A stretch of 64,000 nt of DNA from Flaccisagitta enflata (taxonomy: Eukaryota; Chaetognatha; Sagittoidea; Aphragmophora), in NCBI GenBank assembly GCA_965153355.1, contig OZ231127.1, positions 31,806,001 to 31,870,000 on the forward strand, read 5' to 3'. A program made the position numbers and the translations under genes. The notes below the pieces were generated by a model. It made no database searches. It saw only the letters and a list, made by a program, of their open reading frames with translations, and was not told the DNA's origin. Each line of letters starts with the position of its first letter. The stretch's first letter is position 1. This document shows, one piece after another, positions 10,189 through 28,499 of the stretch.

Positions 10189-12314
10189 CAGTACGAGAAT
10201 CAAAGAACTGGGTAACTGGAGGGAAGCCATATCTGTAAAACGGCTAGGATTCATGATCAAATTTTTTACCACAAAATGCACCTATAGGTGTACTATGTTG
10301 TTTAAGGTTTTGGAGCCATTCCAACGAATTCATTTTTTTTTTGTCTAAAATTTTCTTCTTCTGTTTTTGGCTGATTTTGACCATAAAAATCACACTTAAA
10401 AAAAAATTCTTTCATATGTATGTTAGTTAGATGCGTTAACACAAATTTCATTTTTTGTTGTGATTTTCCGCCAATTTTTGTATATGGCACCTAAAACTCA
10501 AAAAACACAAAAGTGGGATATTTCCTAAGATTTTCAATAAAATCCCTTGATTTTTGGTGTGGTAGTAGTTTTAGGATTCACTAATAAGTGTGCAAAATTT
10601 CAGTTCTTAAAATGAATTTTTGATACAGATATGAAATTTTAAATTTTTCACAAAATGCAATGTAGGACGTTTTTTGGTCAAAAATTTTTTTTTCAAATAA
10701 AAAATTCTGTCAATTGTTATTTTTTGATAAAATAAATAACAAATTAAGAGTTTCTAAAAAAATTTTTGAACTAGCCCTCTTAGTAAAAAAAAATTTTTCT
10801 CAAAATTTGTGAAAATGACCCATTTTTTGAAGTTGAATAAAAACTGCACCTGTCATCCGATCATCTTCATTTTTGGTGGAGTTGTTACCTGTTATCTACC
10901 CTAACTTCACCTAAAATTTGAGCTTGCTGCGACAAACGGTTGTGGAGATATTGATGTTCAAAGTTACTTTGTCAGAGCAAAAACAAGCAAAATTGGCATT
11001 TTGGCCATTTTTGATCTTGCATAAAATTGTATTTTTTCCTTCACACACCTCCATTTTGGCTGAAGTTACTCATGTTTATGCATATATTCATATTTAAAAA
11101 TTTCACACTTGTCAGTTAAGCCGTTTTACAGTTATGGTGGTCCAAAGTTTCAAAAAATGCAAATTTTTCAACAAAACCTACTATGAAAATTTTTCAAAAA
11201 AATTGAAAAAAAGGTTTTCATCAGGGTTTTTGAGTTGGGAAAATAAAATAATTTCTAATTTTTTGGACCCCCCCCCCCCTTTGGAGACCTTTTTTTGAAA
11301 AATTTTCGCTGATTTTTCCACCTAAGATTTGATTGAAAAATTTGCATTTTTGAAACTTTGGAACACCATAACTGTAAAACGGCTTGACTGACAAGTGTGA
11401 AATTTTGCAACATGAATATATGCATAAAAATGAGTAACTTCAGCCAAAATGGAGGTGTGTGAAGGAAAAAATACAATTCTATAAAAGCTCAAAAATAGCC
11501 AAAATGCCAATTTTGCTGATTTTGCTCTGACAAAGTAACTTTGAACATCAATATCTCCGCAACCGTTAGTCGCAGTGAGCTCAAATTTTTGGTGAAGTTA
11601 GGGTAGATAACAGGTAACAACTCCACCAAAAATGAAGATGATCGGATGACAGGAACAGTTTTTATTCAACTTCAAAAAATGGGTCATTTTCACAAATTTT
11701 GAGAAAAAAATTTTTTTCTAAGAGGGCTAGTTCAAAATTTTTTTTAGAAACTCTTAATTTGTTATTTATTTTATCAAAAAATAACAATGGGCAAAATTTT
11801 TTATTTGAAAAAAAAAAATTTGACCAAAAATCGTCCTACATTGCATTTTGTGAAAAATTTAAAATTTCATAACTGTATCAAAAATTCATTTTAAGAGCTG
11901 AAATTTTGCACACTTATTAGTGAATCCTAAAACTACTACCACACAAAAAATCAAGGGATTTTATTGAAAATCTTAGGAAATATCCCACTTTTTGTGTTTT
12001 TTGAGTTTTGGGTGCCATAGCCACAAAAATTGGCGGAAAATCCCCAACAAAAAATGAAATTTGTATTAAACTATCTAACTAACATACATATGAAAGAATT
12101 TTTTTTTAGTGTAATTTTTGTGGTCAAAATCAGCCAAAAACAGAAAAAAAATTTTTTGGACAAAAAAAAATGAATTTGTTGGAATGGCTCCAAAACCTTA
12201 AACAACATAGTACACCTATAGGTGCATTTTGTAGTAAAAAATTTGATCATAAATCCTAGCCGTTTTACAGATATGGCTTCCCTCCAGTTACCCAGTTCTT
12301 TGATTCTCGTACTG
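10189..12314. mobile_element. 2.1-kb near-palindromic foldback element with TA duplication
   Basis: Ends are TA|CAGTACGAGAATC and GATTCTCGTACTG|TA. Paired blocks lie symmetrically along both arms: GGGAAGCCATATCTGTAAAA (10222) with its complement near 12264-12283, GTTGTTACCTGTTATCTACC (10881) with its complement near 11602-11621, and the segment around 11150 with 11340-11370. The centre is near 11250 and holds a C10 run. The arms are about 1.06 kb each and show scattered mismatches. There is no transposase. The CAGT terminus plus TA duplication fits Tc1/mariner ends. Confidence 0.9.
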
Positions 12315-12339
12315 TAGAAATTATGCTTAAACTTCCCGT

Positions 12340-12422
12340 GAACGCCACAAAGCAAAGTTTGACCGACCGACCGACGGATCGAAGGACATATAAACTTGAA
12401 AGTCGCGTGTACGCGACTAAGA
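12340..12422 (+). repeat. Dispersed GACC-tract element, copy D, with terminal hairpin
   Basis: GACCGACCGACCGACGG (12361-12377) is followed by about 20 bp and the near-palindrome AGTCGCGTGTACGCGACT (12402-12419), then A residues. The architecture is the same as the other GACC-tract copies. Confidence 0.5.
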
Positions 12423-14450
<2,028 letters not shown>

Positions 14451-16050
14451 AAAGACCTGAAAGAGATAAAGAAAACAAAACAACGGAAGAAAAAGAGGAA
14501 CAGAAAGAGAAAAAAGAACAAAGAAATGTGAAAAAGAAGAATGAAAATATAGGAACAAAACTTTTTTGAAAGCTGGAACACACTCGACTGATTCGCGAAG
14601 TGAAATCCTAGGCTTAAATCCATCCTTAAATGGATATCCCTTGATTTAGAGCTTACATATAAGAATTAGTCATAGCGACAAGCAACTTAAAAGCTAAAAT
14701 CGATAGATTTCAACTCAAGGATTTTCATTCCAAAGAAATGCTACTTCGCGATTTACAATTAAACAAAGTAAGTGTGGGAAGCTACGAAATGAATGTCAAA
14801 ACATGTTAAGAGCAAAAATTGATAAGATCAGAGGTTGACATTGGTTTTCACAGGGTTTCAATTAAACCATTTCATTCTACCAAAGCCAACCAATCCACAA
14901 CCTATACAACCTATAGGTTCCTGCACGTTTCAAGAATCAATTAGTTTTCACTTGGGGATTGTCCAGGGATGATCTTTCACTAAACACGTTTCCAGCTCTG
15001 AAGGCGATCTCACCTGTCAATCACACACGTTTCCATTTGACGATGATCCATTCTCACAGACGCACGTGCTAAAGAGGATGATTCGATTCCTCTTTCAACA
15101 GTTAAGTACACGCTGCCAATTAAAGGATGATCCTTTTTCACGGGCAAACGCTTTCGATTTGAAGACGATCCTCTTAATCAAGCGCGCGTCTTTCGCCGTT
15201 CGCAAATCAAAATCATTTTGGTAACCCTTTGACCAATTTCAGACGATAGTCTTGTTTTGTCTTCACTGACTATGAAATGATAATGAAATGGAAGTATCGT
15301 TTCCCACACCAAAACCCTCTATTGCACCATAACAAGTGCAAGAAATTACTAGCCATTGCAATTTGCAAGACTTTTCAGCATTGGCGAGACCTCGCGTCTT
15401 AACGCAATTTGCCATTCTTGCCCTCCCTTTTCTTTTGTGCCTTGAAAGAATGCGTAAAAATTCTTAATGCCCGTTTTAGGATAAAATGAATCCGATCATA
15501 GAAATCGACCTTCAAAATCAATTTCAGTCGTGGTTCAGAAAGGTTTATCGTCTGATCTACGTATTAGAACGAACCAAAGATGGCAAAACACATGCTATGG
15601 TGGAGATGTAAGATGGTAATATGTAATTCAGTCGCGAACGAGGAAAGATGGGAACAGTGGGTATTTTCTCCCCCCGCCCCCAGCGACATGAGTCATGTCA
15701 TGTCGGTCATGTCACATAACCGACACAATTGCACAAGCTCCCATTCAGGTGACGTTTTGACCACTGAAGCATCGGTGAACATTTTTTTCCTTTGTCCCTT
15801 ACTCCTCGTCTTTCTCTGCGAGACACCGCGTCTACTTCTCATCGTTCTTTTCGTTCTTCTTGTATTCTTTTTCTCCTGTTAAGTGTCACCATCTTGAGAA
15901 ATGGGATGGCCCGGCTCGTCCGGTTTAAAAGGCAATCGGCCTCGTTGTTGCGACTTGATCTGTCGTGGATAACAGACAAATCAAGATTTAGTGGGTTTCT
16001 GACTTTTGTGAGACAAGAACAACGGCGTGCATGGGGGCGACATGGAGAGC
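14451..16050. other. Gene-free stretch with a degenerate array near 14955-15200
   Basis: Around 14955-15200 about six degenerate units of 35-48 bp recur, each with a GATGATCC-like word, a run of T and C, a CAC/ACACG word and TTTCGATTTGAA or similar. The rest (15240-16050) shows no repeat, RNA or convincing ORF. Confidence 0.4.
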
Positions 16051-18620
<2,570 letters not shown>

Positions 18621-18924
18621 TTGTTGCTGGGTAGGTAACAATACAGGGAATGAGCGTTTACAATTAGAATAATTAAATAAACGTGTACACGAAGCCAAGG
18701 ATATTTCTGGCGTAACCTAATCTATGACTATGACCGTGTCATGTTCTGATCAAATTCTTTAGATACTTCTTGATTTCTTGTATGTCAAACTGTGTCTTCT
18801 CCTATCTGACTGCCTGTCTTTCTTTCTGTCTGACTGTCCGCCGGTCCGCCTCTCTTTTCTCAATCAGTCTGTCTTGCCGTGTCTATGTCAAGCTTTATGT
18901 GTCTGTTAGTCCATTTCTTTCAAG

Positions 18925-18927
<3 letters not shown>
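18621..18927. other. Intergenic, no feature recognised
   Basis: Mixed sequence leading into TCTG-rich DNA. Nothing recognised. Confidence 0.45.
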
Positions 18928-19446
<519 letters not shown>

Positions 19447-19613
19447 CTCTCATACTCTATCTATCTTACCGCCTCATTTTCACGGTTGCGTTTTTGATCC
19501 AGTACTGAGCAAGCTAACGCGTTTCGGCCCAGCGCATCGGCCGCGTGGCGGTGCAACGGAAGATAAATCCTGTTTTACGGTTTACAACCACTCGTGGGGG
19601 GCAAGCACAGCGT

Positions 19614-20308
<695 letters not shown>

Positions 20309-20640
20309 CAGAGTAAAATGCTAAAGCTAGCGTCATAAAAGTTGGAGTCAATTTGCGTAACATCTTGACTATTCTCTGTTGTTACATTAGTTGAAAAGTT
20401 TGGGATCTATGAAAAATATCGATCTTCGCGAAAATGCGAAAAAATAAAAAAAGATTCAAAAATTCATAGCGCCAAAACTAATGATCGTAGAGACTTCTGG
20501 TTGGCGCCATTTGAAAGAGAAAAATTAGCTCTTTCTTAGCTGTGAATATCAAAAAATGTATCATCCCAGTCAGGAAATGGCTCAACTTCCGCAAATTCCC
20601 CAAATCAAAAATGAAAAACCCGATTTCTCCCCTACGTTTC

Positions 20641-20670
20641 AAAAAGTCGAATTACGTAATTCGACTTTTT
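20641..20670. repeat. Perfect 30-bp palindrome
   Basis: The arm AAAAAGTCGAATTAC is followed immediately by its exact complement, with no loop. Confidence 0.9.
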
Positions 20671-21507
20671 TCCAACCACCACATCGCATCGCCTCCTCCG
20701 TGCACTGCACACGCAGTCTATGTGCACACGCAAAGCACTTAAAAATTGCATTTGAGGTCCTAAAGGTGCCAGCGATCATGAATGTAAAATGCACGTGCGT
20801 CTCAAAGACCCGACGTCCAAGTGCGTGCACGTGCGTGGATGTGTCTTTAATTCTTACTTCATCTTATGTCCATTGTCGGGTGGTTTTGGTCAAGTCGGTT
20901 GTAGTCTCTCATTTGTTGTTCGGCCCAGTCACGGTTTTTGACTATTTATCCGTGACGTCACATTTTCCTCTGAGGATTTGAAACCATCATGAAATTATAA
21001 ACCAATACCAATGTCATCGGAATAATTTCTCCTCCTTTGCATTTATCAATTCTTATCACCTCGCACTTGATGTATACATCATACCACGATTATGCAGCAC
21101 ACCGAACTTTCGCTTTACGTATTCACTGATTCATGAGTCAACTTATTTGGTCCTTATTGACCCAATTGCCCATTTACTCTTATAAATAATTATGATAGTT
21201 TGAACAAGGAAGGTTGTTCTAGTAGCTTCTGATTAGGGCCGGTGGTGTAGAAACACAACAACATTAAAGTTAGATCCACTTAAGTTACCTTAAGTGCAAA
21301 CATTGACACATTAATCAACCAACCAACCTCCCGACCAATCCTCCCATCAACCTACCGGACAACTTGCCAACTACGGAACCGATCGACTCGTTTTTTTGGT
21401 TGATCCATTTCGAGAAAATGACTTCCTCTTGACCGATTGTTGGTTGGGCCCGAATTTAATCGCGTTGATTCCGCATCAAAAACATGGAACAAAGATTAAC
21501 AGCCATC

Positions 21508-21569
<62 letters not shown>

Positions 21570-23160
21570 GTCCTTGCGTGACTAACATTCTTTCCCTCAT
21601 AACCACGTCAGCTTTAAGTATAACCTTCCTTACTCTTTCTCATTCTGCTACAGTATCAATCTCCTTCCTTTTCTTTCCTTTCCTTCTTTATCCTGTGCAA
21701 GTTTTGATGAGGTACCACCCTGGCTTAAGATATCCAAACACTTGAAAAAAGTATCAATTTTGGGAGAATACTGCACAAATTTAGCCATTGATCCCCCGAT
21801 TAGTCGCATTTGAAAGAGAATAGAATATTCTTAAAAATGGTGCTCGGAATCAACCAGTTAACTCGATTGTAGCTTTAAGTGTTTAGGAGAGAGACGTTTT
21901 CAAATATGATCCTTTTTTTTCGGCTGTCCGTGTGTGTAAGGCTAAGATGATATTTGTTGCATTTTTTTGCTACTTGCTCCTATTTGTGTCCACCATCCCC
22001 TATTTCCCTCCTCACCCTCTGCCCACTTTCCCGCTCAACAACTCGCGTTCATTCGACGAAAAGAAATCCCGTTTCCTTCTCAATCTGAGCGTCGAGTTCT
22101 TCTATATATCGTTCCTCCTCCCACTCTTCTTCTCTTCTTCTCTTCATCTCTTCCTGCATGCATCCTTTCCTCCTTTCGTCCTTGATGATTCCAAGGTGAA
22201 AGTCTGAAGAAAGAACTATAAAAGAGGAAGAAAGGGAGGGGCGCGAAGAGAGGAAGAAGGAGGAGGAATATCGTCAGAGAAATAGGAAGATGGGGGGGGG
22301 GAGATGGAGGAGGAAGAGGAGGAGAAATGGAAGTACGCAAAAAGAGAGGAAGAGGTAGGGTTGAAGAGAAAAGAAGAACAGGCGAGATGGGGGAAGATAG
22401 AGACACACCATTCGATATGGGATTGTGAAGGGATGATGTAAGTGAGGGTCGGCAGAAAGAATTTCAAACGGAAGTTGAAATTGACGGAGAAGCGCGAAGA
22501 GAGGAAGAGGTAAAGAAGGATGTAAACGAGACTGGAGGATGAGTAAGGGCAAAGAGAGATGTTGTTGAACGAAGGAACGAAGATCTGATGGAAAGTTGAA
22601 GGCTAAATGAAAGGCAGGGAGATTGATAAAGAAGAAAATATACCTCAATTTGCCTGCTTATCTCCCTATTAAGCACCGCTTTCTAGCCTACTTTCGCGTC
22701 ATCTATTTTCAGTCTTGTCAAAACAAGGTCAACTCTGTGACTCAGAGAAAAGTGAATTTGCAGGGCAGGAAACTACACTTACAACTGAAAAATGACAGAA
22801 GGGACATGAAATCTCACAAGTAAAATCTACACGTCCATTACAGTTGATTTTCAAATAAAAAAATCAAAATAGATATATCACATTTGAATTGAAAAAATTT
22901 TCCGAAGATATTTCAAGACTAAAATGAATGACGACAACTTATCTTTATTTTGCTAGGGTCATTGGAAAACCGCAGCCCCCTCCCCCCTCTTTCCGTCATA
23001 AGAAAGGGAAATAGAAAGACATTACAAATCATTTCCGCCCTCTGATACATTTGATGTATTTGTACAACGGCGAAGTGGCCTTGGATGTCCTGCCAATAAA
23101 TTGCGGTTTATTGATTCACATTTATGAGAAAGAAACAAAAGAAGGCGAAAATGAAAACAA
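20671..23160. other. Gene-free stretch with (CT)n and a polypurine block
   Basis: Holds a (CT)n block (21509-21563), a CCAACC-type tract (21318-21345) and a purine-rich block (22204-22420) after a pyrimidine-rich block (21660-22190). Frames of 60-140 codons in 20542-20981 and 21932-22676 follow the biased composition and show no domain. Confidence 0.45.
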
Positions 23161-23376
23161 GGCCGGATACACGGCTACCAAAGTCGCGTGCAGGTGGACA
23201 GGGGCAGGGATAAAGTAGGTCAATGAAACATTAAAACATTTAGGTGGTAAAAAATTTCCTGTAAATGCCGAAAAGTAAAACGTTGTTGACCAACAGAACG
23301 ACGGACCGAAGATCGGGCGATAGATCGAAAGGCCAACTGACCGACCACCAGATATTGTAGGTGCACGCGACTACAA
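23161..23376 (+). repeat. Dispersed GACC-tract element, copy F, with terminal inverted words
   Basis: The head GGCCGGATACACGGCTACC (23161) with AGTCGCGTGCAGGTGG is followed by about 90 bp, a GACCAACAG/GACCGACC tract and the terminal TGTAGGTGCACGCGACTAC (23357-23375). The head AGTCGCGTGCA and the tail TGCACGCGACT are exact inverted copies, so the ends could pair. A second copy of the head only lies at 23980-24030. Confidence 0.55.
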
Positions 23377-23900
23377 CGGCGGAAAGCAGGTCAAGCCAAG
23401 CTCCTACGTATCGTCAACTTCGGTTTGCAAACAGAATGGACGCGGAGAAAGTAAGAAGCCCAACCCGATAAAATTCTATCATGTTGCCCAGTTACTTCCT
23501 CTACTCTACCACCAGCTCGGAGATCGGGATTTGTTCTTTTTCTTCTCTGATTTTCTAGGCTATCTGCCAGTTTTATTTCGATGTTTGCTTAGTAGGACCC
23601 GGCTTTTAATGTCTTTACCGCCTCTCGTTGCTGATAAGTTTGGATACAAAAGCCGTCTTTGAAATGTTTTCACCATCAACTTTAAATATTTTCAAATTTC
23701 TCTCCATTTGAAGACAGTTTTTACCGGTTTTCTCGACAAATTGATACTGATGGCTCTTTAAATGAAACTCATTGTTATCTAAGTGAATATTTATAGTCGA
23801 CGAGCAATTCTGGATTAATGTTAAAATTCGAAATTAAACGTGCTCGTCAAAAAAACAAAACAAATATCAACAGAAAAATATACTCTTACAACACACAAAC

Positions 23901-26900
23901 ATGAAGCTTCTTTTTTTATTCTTGGTGTTACTGGCGCTCCAAATGAATGTAAGTGAAAGGCGACTACCAAAAATAACAAGGCCGGATACACGGCTACCGA
24001 AGTCGCGTGCGGGTGGGCAGGGGCAGTTATAAAAAAAAGGCTAATCAAGCATTTGGGCAGAAGCGGTGATGCGAAAAACACCCGTACCATTTCAAAGACT
24101 TACGCCGAGGGATGTACAGGGTGTCCCAAGTCAGTTGCAACATAAAGAATCGACATATCTCTGCTTCTAGGGCCTCAAATCAATTTCTGAAAAAAGATCT
24201 AAAAAAATCTTGGTCTGCACTTTTTACATGCAAAATTTCATGATAATCAGACCATTTGTTCAATGGCCACATTTCTTTGAAATACACAAGTGATTTCTGA
24301 CCATGTCTTTTCTTAGTTTTTTTACTTTTTGCTGTAGTTGGCAGTAGCTGTCTTTTATTGCTTGTCATTTTTCAACCAATTGAGCTAAAACCCTGCGATT
24401 GGTCTCAAATGGCAGATGATTTGTCATAGATTTTAGATCACAAAAAATATTTGACAATTTTCCAAGATTTAATAAGATTTTCATTGTTTTTTTCCAGATT
24501 TTCACTTTTGATTTTGACAATGTTTGACCAAAAACATCAATAAAGTCATGAATTGTTAAAATTTTCCAAGATTTCTATGCAGATATACAATCTATGTACA
24601 ATTATCTTTCATTTGAGACCAATCCCAGGTTTCTGGATCAATTTGTAATAAACGGCAGAGAGTTAAAGTCAGCTACTTTCAAATGCAGCTATAAAAAATA
24701 TAATTTTCCACTTATTGTTACCACTTATTTGATGTTCTTCTGATCCCCAACTTTCCAATTTTCAAAGTAGAAGTTTGGTATGACAAAAAGTGCAGACCTA
24801 GATCTTTGTAGATCTTTTTTCAGAATTCAATTTGAGTTCCTAGAAGTAGAGATATGTCGATTCTTTATGTTGCAACTGACTTGGGACACCCTGTAGAAGC
24901 TTCCAAGTTGGTGGGTGGGATAGCTACTAGGTTTTGAACTGCGAAACGAAAGCGGAAGCGGTGGAAGCGGCATGAAAATAGACCGCTTCCACATCCCTGA
25001 TAGTTGCGACCGAGCATTTCTCGTTGCCTAGTAGTGACCGAATCATTTTTCTTCTATTCTTAATTCTAGAGGCAAACGGATGCGGCGTCTTTCGGTGGCG
25101 TCGAGGAAGAAGAAATTGAAGAAGAAATCTTGAATTTGGATTCAAGAGGATCTTGTCTCCGTTATTACAGCGAATGCGGCAACGGCAAAGGCACTTGCTG
25201 CGATGGATGCCATTGCAGGTCAGCGATTGTCCCTTCATTTGCAATACTTCGATTGTGTGAATTGACTAGATTGATACTGATAGTTACATCTTAAACGAAC
25301 AGTCGCAATAATTTAAAAGATTTCGTAATGGGCGAAGGGGAAAACCCAGGTCCTATAGCATAAGGCAGAACAGCCAATTGCTTTATTCAACAATAACTCA
25401 GGCCTGTATATAGTTGCATATTCCCCCCCCCCGGCAGGGGGGGGAATAAAATCAAAGGATTTGGACATGGGGAAGAAAATCAAAGGGTGGAAAAATGAAA
25501 AGATGTAAAATATAGAAGATTTTGAGATATTCCGTGGCGTTCCTTTATAACGTATTAAACCGCCGAAAATCGTTTCAAAAATGCAAAAAAGTGGATCATT
25601 GTAACAAAGATTATGAATTTTTGTCACAAAAATGCTTAAAAAAGCCGTTTTGAAACGGGCGTTCTTATGCAGTTTTAAAACGATCTTATATTGTCGTTTC
25701 AAAACCACAAGTATGCGCAACTTTTGAAACGAATTTTGAGGCATAGTTGCCGTTTCAAAACTTTGCAATTCTAAAGTTTTAAAACCATGAGATTTTTGTG
25801 TTTCAAAACGCTTGGAAACAGTGCTAAAGTTACAGCCAGCAAGGGAAAAAATCTTTGTAATCTTATCACCTTTTTTACCGTTTTGAAAACGCAAGAAATT
25901 GAAGTATTGAAACTAAGAAAAAATGCGTTTAAAAATTGAAACATGGTTATATGCTAGGTGGAACAATTTCCCTGACTTTACCCAAACTGAAATCAATGGA
26001 AGAGGGCCCCGTTAGCCCTCACTGACTGACTAATATGCGCGCCACTCTTGGTTTTCCATAAAACTGAATCTGAAAGACATCCTTTTGGACAGCGGCCTCA
26101 AAGGGGTTGATGACCTATGCTTTCATACATATAGGGAATTTTCTCCTCCTCCTTCTTCTCCTTCGTATCTCCCTTTCCCCCAACCTCAAGGCCCATATCC
26201 CAGCCTCGAGGCCCAAATCCCAGACGTGAGGCCCAAATTCCAAATTCCAAATTTTGAAGGACGTCACAAAATGCTTACTTTTTACAGTTTTGAAACTGCA
26301 AAAAATTGAAGTTTTGAAACTGAAAAAAATTGAATTTATGAAACGTTTTTACAAGCAACTTTTTTACAGTTTCAAAACTGCAAAAAAATTTCTTATGGGA
26401 ACGGCGATTTCATTTTTTATAATTTTACTGCCACTGCCACTGTTTGAAAAAGCTCATTTCTTCAGTTTTAAAACGAAAAAAAAAAAAAACTGGCTAGTCA
26501 TGTTCTCAAAAGCCCTTTTTTTGCAGTTTTGATACTCCCGAAAAACGCGGTTTCAAAACGGCAACTATGCCTGCGTTTTGAAACTCCAGATTACAACCAC
26601 AGAAGGACGTTGTTGTATGCATAAATGGTTTTTTTGACGTTTTGAAACTGCTGCATACTAGGGGTTTTGATACGTCGTTCCCCTATTTGGGACGATAATG
26701 CCATAATAACGCCAACGGAATAACTGAAGATTTTACACTTTTGGCAGTACTAAAATGTAATATTTAGTTACTACAACACTATTTTACACTATTCAAATCA
26801 ATATATTACTATATAGGGGGTATATGGGGAAGAAAATCATATGTAGATTGGCCCCGCGGGGAAGAAAATCGAAGGACCAGGGGGGGGGGGGAAAGAAATC

Positions 26901-27380
26901 AAAGGTCGTGCAACTATATACACCCCTGCTGAATAACTAGTTGGACAAATATTGACCTCACTAGGATTTTCTTGCTTTATCCAAAAAGATCCAATAACAC
27001 TTATCATGACCACTGATCTTGTTGCACTTTTTACTTGTGTCGTATGATTTTAAAAATCAATTCTCATTTAAATCTTTGTTCCCCTGGAAAGAGTCAATGC
27101 ATTTGATACACAGTAATCATCCCAGGAATCGGGTATTTTAATCGATTAGGTTCTTCTCATCTTTCGAGAGTTATAAATTTCTAAACAACTGAAATAAAAC
27201 ATTCTTTTATCACTGGTTCTTCTGGTTTTTCTGATTGTTATTGTTATTGTCAAGTTTAAAATGATCTATTTTTCTCAATTTCCATTTTTACTATTTATTC
27301 TACACAGATGCAACGTGATCGGACAACTATGCAAGTGCATGCCGCGTCTATTTCGGCATTGTCCGGAAAAGGGCGAATAA
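23901..27380 (+). CDS. Secreted cysteine-rich (inhibitor cystine knot) peptide, agatoxin-like
   Basis: Three exons: 23901-23948, 25070-25218 and 27308-27380. Joined, they give 89 aa with no internal stop, and all junctions are GT-AG (GTAAGT donor in intron 1). Residues 1-14 are a hydrophobic signal peptide. Residues 17-40 are an acidic propeptide with EEEE and EEE runs, ending in Arg. The rest carries ten cysteines spaced C-x6-C-x6-CC-x2-C-x-C-x-C-x6-C-x-C-x7-C. This contains the C-x6-C...CC core and the C-x-C...C-x-C motif of agatoxin-like knottins. In insects and crustaceans such agatoxin-like peptides are made in neuroendocrine tissue, and related folds serve as venom peptides in spiders. 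I therefore infer a secreted neuropeptide-like or defence role; sequence alone cannot say which. Each intron carries a foldback transposon. A TATTTATAG word near 23787 could be a TATA box. Confidence 0.8.
23981..24030 (+). repeat. Second copy of the GGCCGGATACACGG head repeat
   Basis: Matches 23161-23210 with a few changes (CTACCGAAGTCGCGTGCGGG). It lies in intron 1 of the cysteine-rich peptide gene and lacks the GACC tract. Confidence 0.6.
24117..24893. mobile_element. 777-bp foldback element with mariner-like ends
   Basis: Ends are TA|CAGGGTGTCCCAAGTCAG and CTGACTTGGGACACCCTG|TA, and the first 55 bp of each arm match closely. Inner blocks also pair (GATTGGTCTCAAATG near 24397 with CATTTGAGACCAATC near 24611). 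CAGGGTGTCCC-type ends and a TA duplication are typical of mariner-family elements. There is no transposase ORF. It sits in intron 1 of the cysteine-rich peptide gene. Confidence 0.88.
25399..26931. mobile_element. 1.5-kb DNA transposon remnant packed with GTTTTGAAAC motifs
   Basis: Ends CAGGCCTGTATATAGTTGCA and TGCAACTATATACACCCCTGCTG are inverted copies flanked by a 7-bp direct duplication AATAACT (25392-25398 and 26932-26938). GGAAGAAAATC words lie subterminally at both ends. The interior has about 18-20 copies of GTTTTGAAAC or its complement with one-base variants. Repeated short subterminal motifs are the usual transposase-binding design of hAT-like elements, though hAT elements duplicate 8 bp. 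It sits in intron 2 of the cysteine-rich peptide gene. No transposase is present. Confidence 0.75.
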
Positions 27381-28499
27381 GGAGAAAAAACATTAGTTTT
27401 GTCTAATATCTACCGGTGATTTTGTTTTATCATTGTCTTTTTCCAGTTTAATTAGAGACGCTTATTGAATGTTCAATGCTAAAACAGCAAACCCCATTGG
27501 ATGTAATTACATAAATTGATGACATTATCACTGCAGATAGACACGTCCAAGCAACAAAAGGGCAAAAATCAAGGCCTCGCTACGCGGCAACGGCTTTTGT
27601 TTCTCAACGAACGCTTGGGCTTTGCATTCATATTTCAGACAAACGAACTGGCGCAACTGAATCGGAATTGGAATTCTCCCTACGAACACGAGTTAGTATA
27701 AGAATGAAACGTATAAGAATGAAACAGGGGTGAATAGAGTCGAGCATTCGGAATTGAGCGGTTGGGGAAAGGGGGAAAGAGGAAGAGTGATAAAGTTTGG
27801 AGATGACAAATTCAAAGAGAATTTAGAAAACTTTTTGTGATGCTAAATAATGGTATCTAATTATTACAGCATAATTTCATACCATTTTGACGTAATAAAT
27901 GTTAATACCAAATACACTTTTTTTTTTATAAGAACGTCATTTTTTTTCGAAGCCTTCAAAAGAGATAGAGATAGCTACTAACAAAAATAACTGCTACAAT
28001 GTTCTTAATTTTAGAGCATTTTGAAGCCTTGATGTTCTTATAAACTAGGTTCTTAAAAAAGAAAAAAAGTGTAGGGTTTAAAATTGTAATCTTTCAACCT
28101 GCAGAAATACCAAACCAAGGGGGAGGGTTAAGGCAGTTTCCACGTTTAACTAGACTGGCAGAAATAAAGCGCCTGAATGCGTTAATATTGATAAAACATA
28201 ATTTGATAATGGTTGCGTCTATTAGTTTGAAATTTAAGCCCTATGGCTATGCTCAGAATTGATACTCTTAAAGATTATGTAAAAAAAAATATTCCCAGTC
28301 TTAAAATGTGTTTTACTATGTTAATTTTTGTGATAATCAAAATAACATCAGTGTAACAAAGTGTTAACACATTAGGACACTTCAAAAACTAATATCTCTG
28401 GCTTTAATTGACATTAAGGTCTGAAATTTGGCATGTAACTTGGGTTATGCCTATACCAAATTAGGAAAAAATTATCAATGATTCCTAAGGTATCGTCAT
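27381..28499. other. AT-rich intergenic sequence, no feature recognised
   Basis: Follows the stop codon of the cysteine-rich peptide gene. An AATAAA at about 27894 is a possible but distant poly(A) signal. No RNA or repeat was identified. Confidence 0.4.

Noticed and set aside
23901-27380. Calling the cysteine-rich peptide a venom toxin
   Set aside because: The fold and spacing are shared by neuroendocrine agatoxin-like peptides across arthropods; nothing here shows venom expression.
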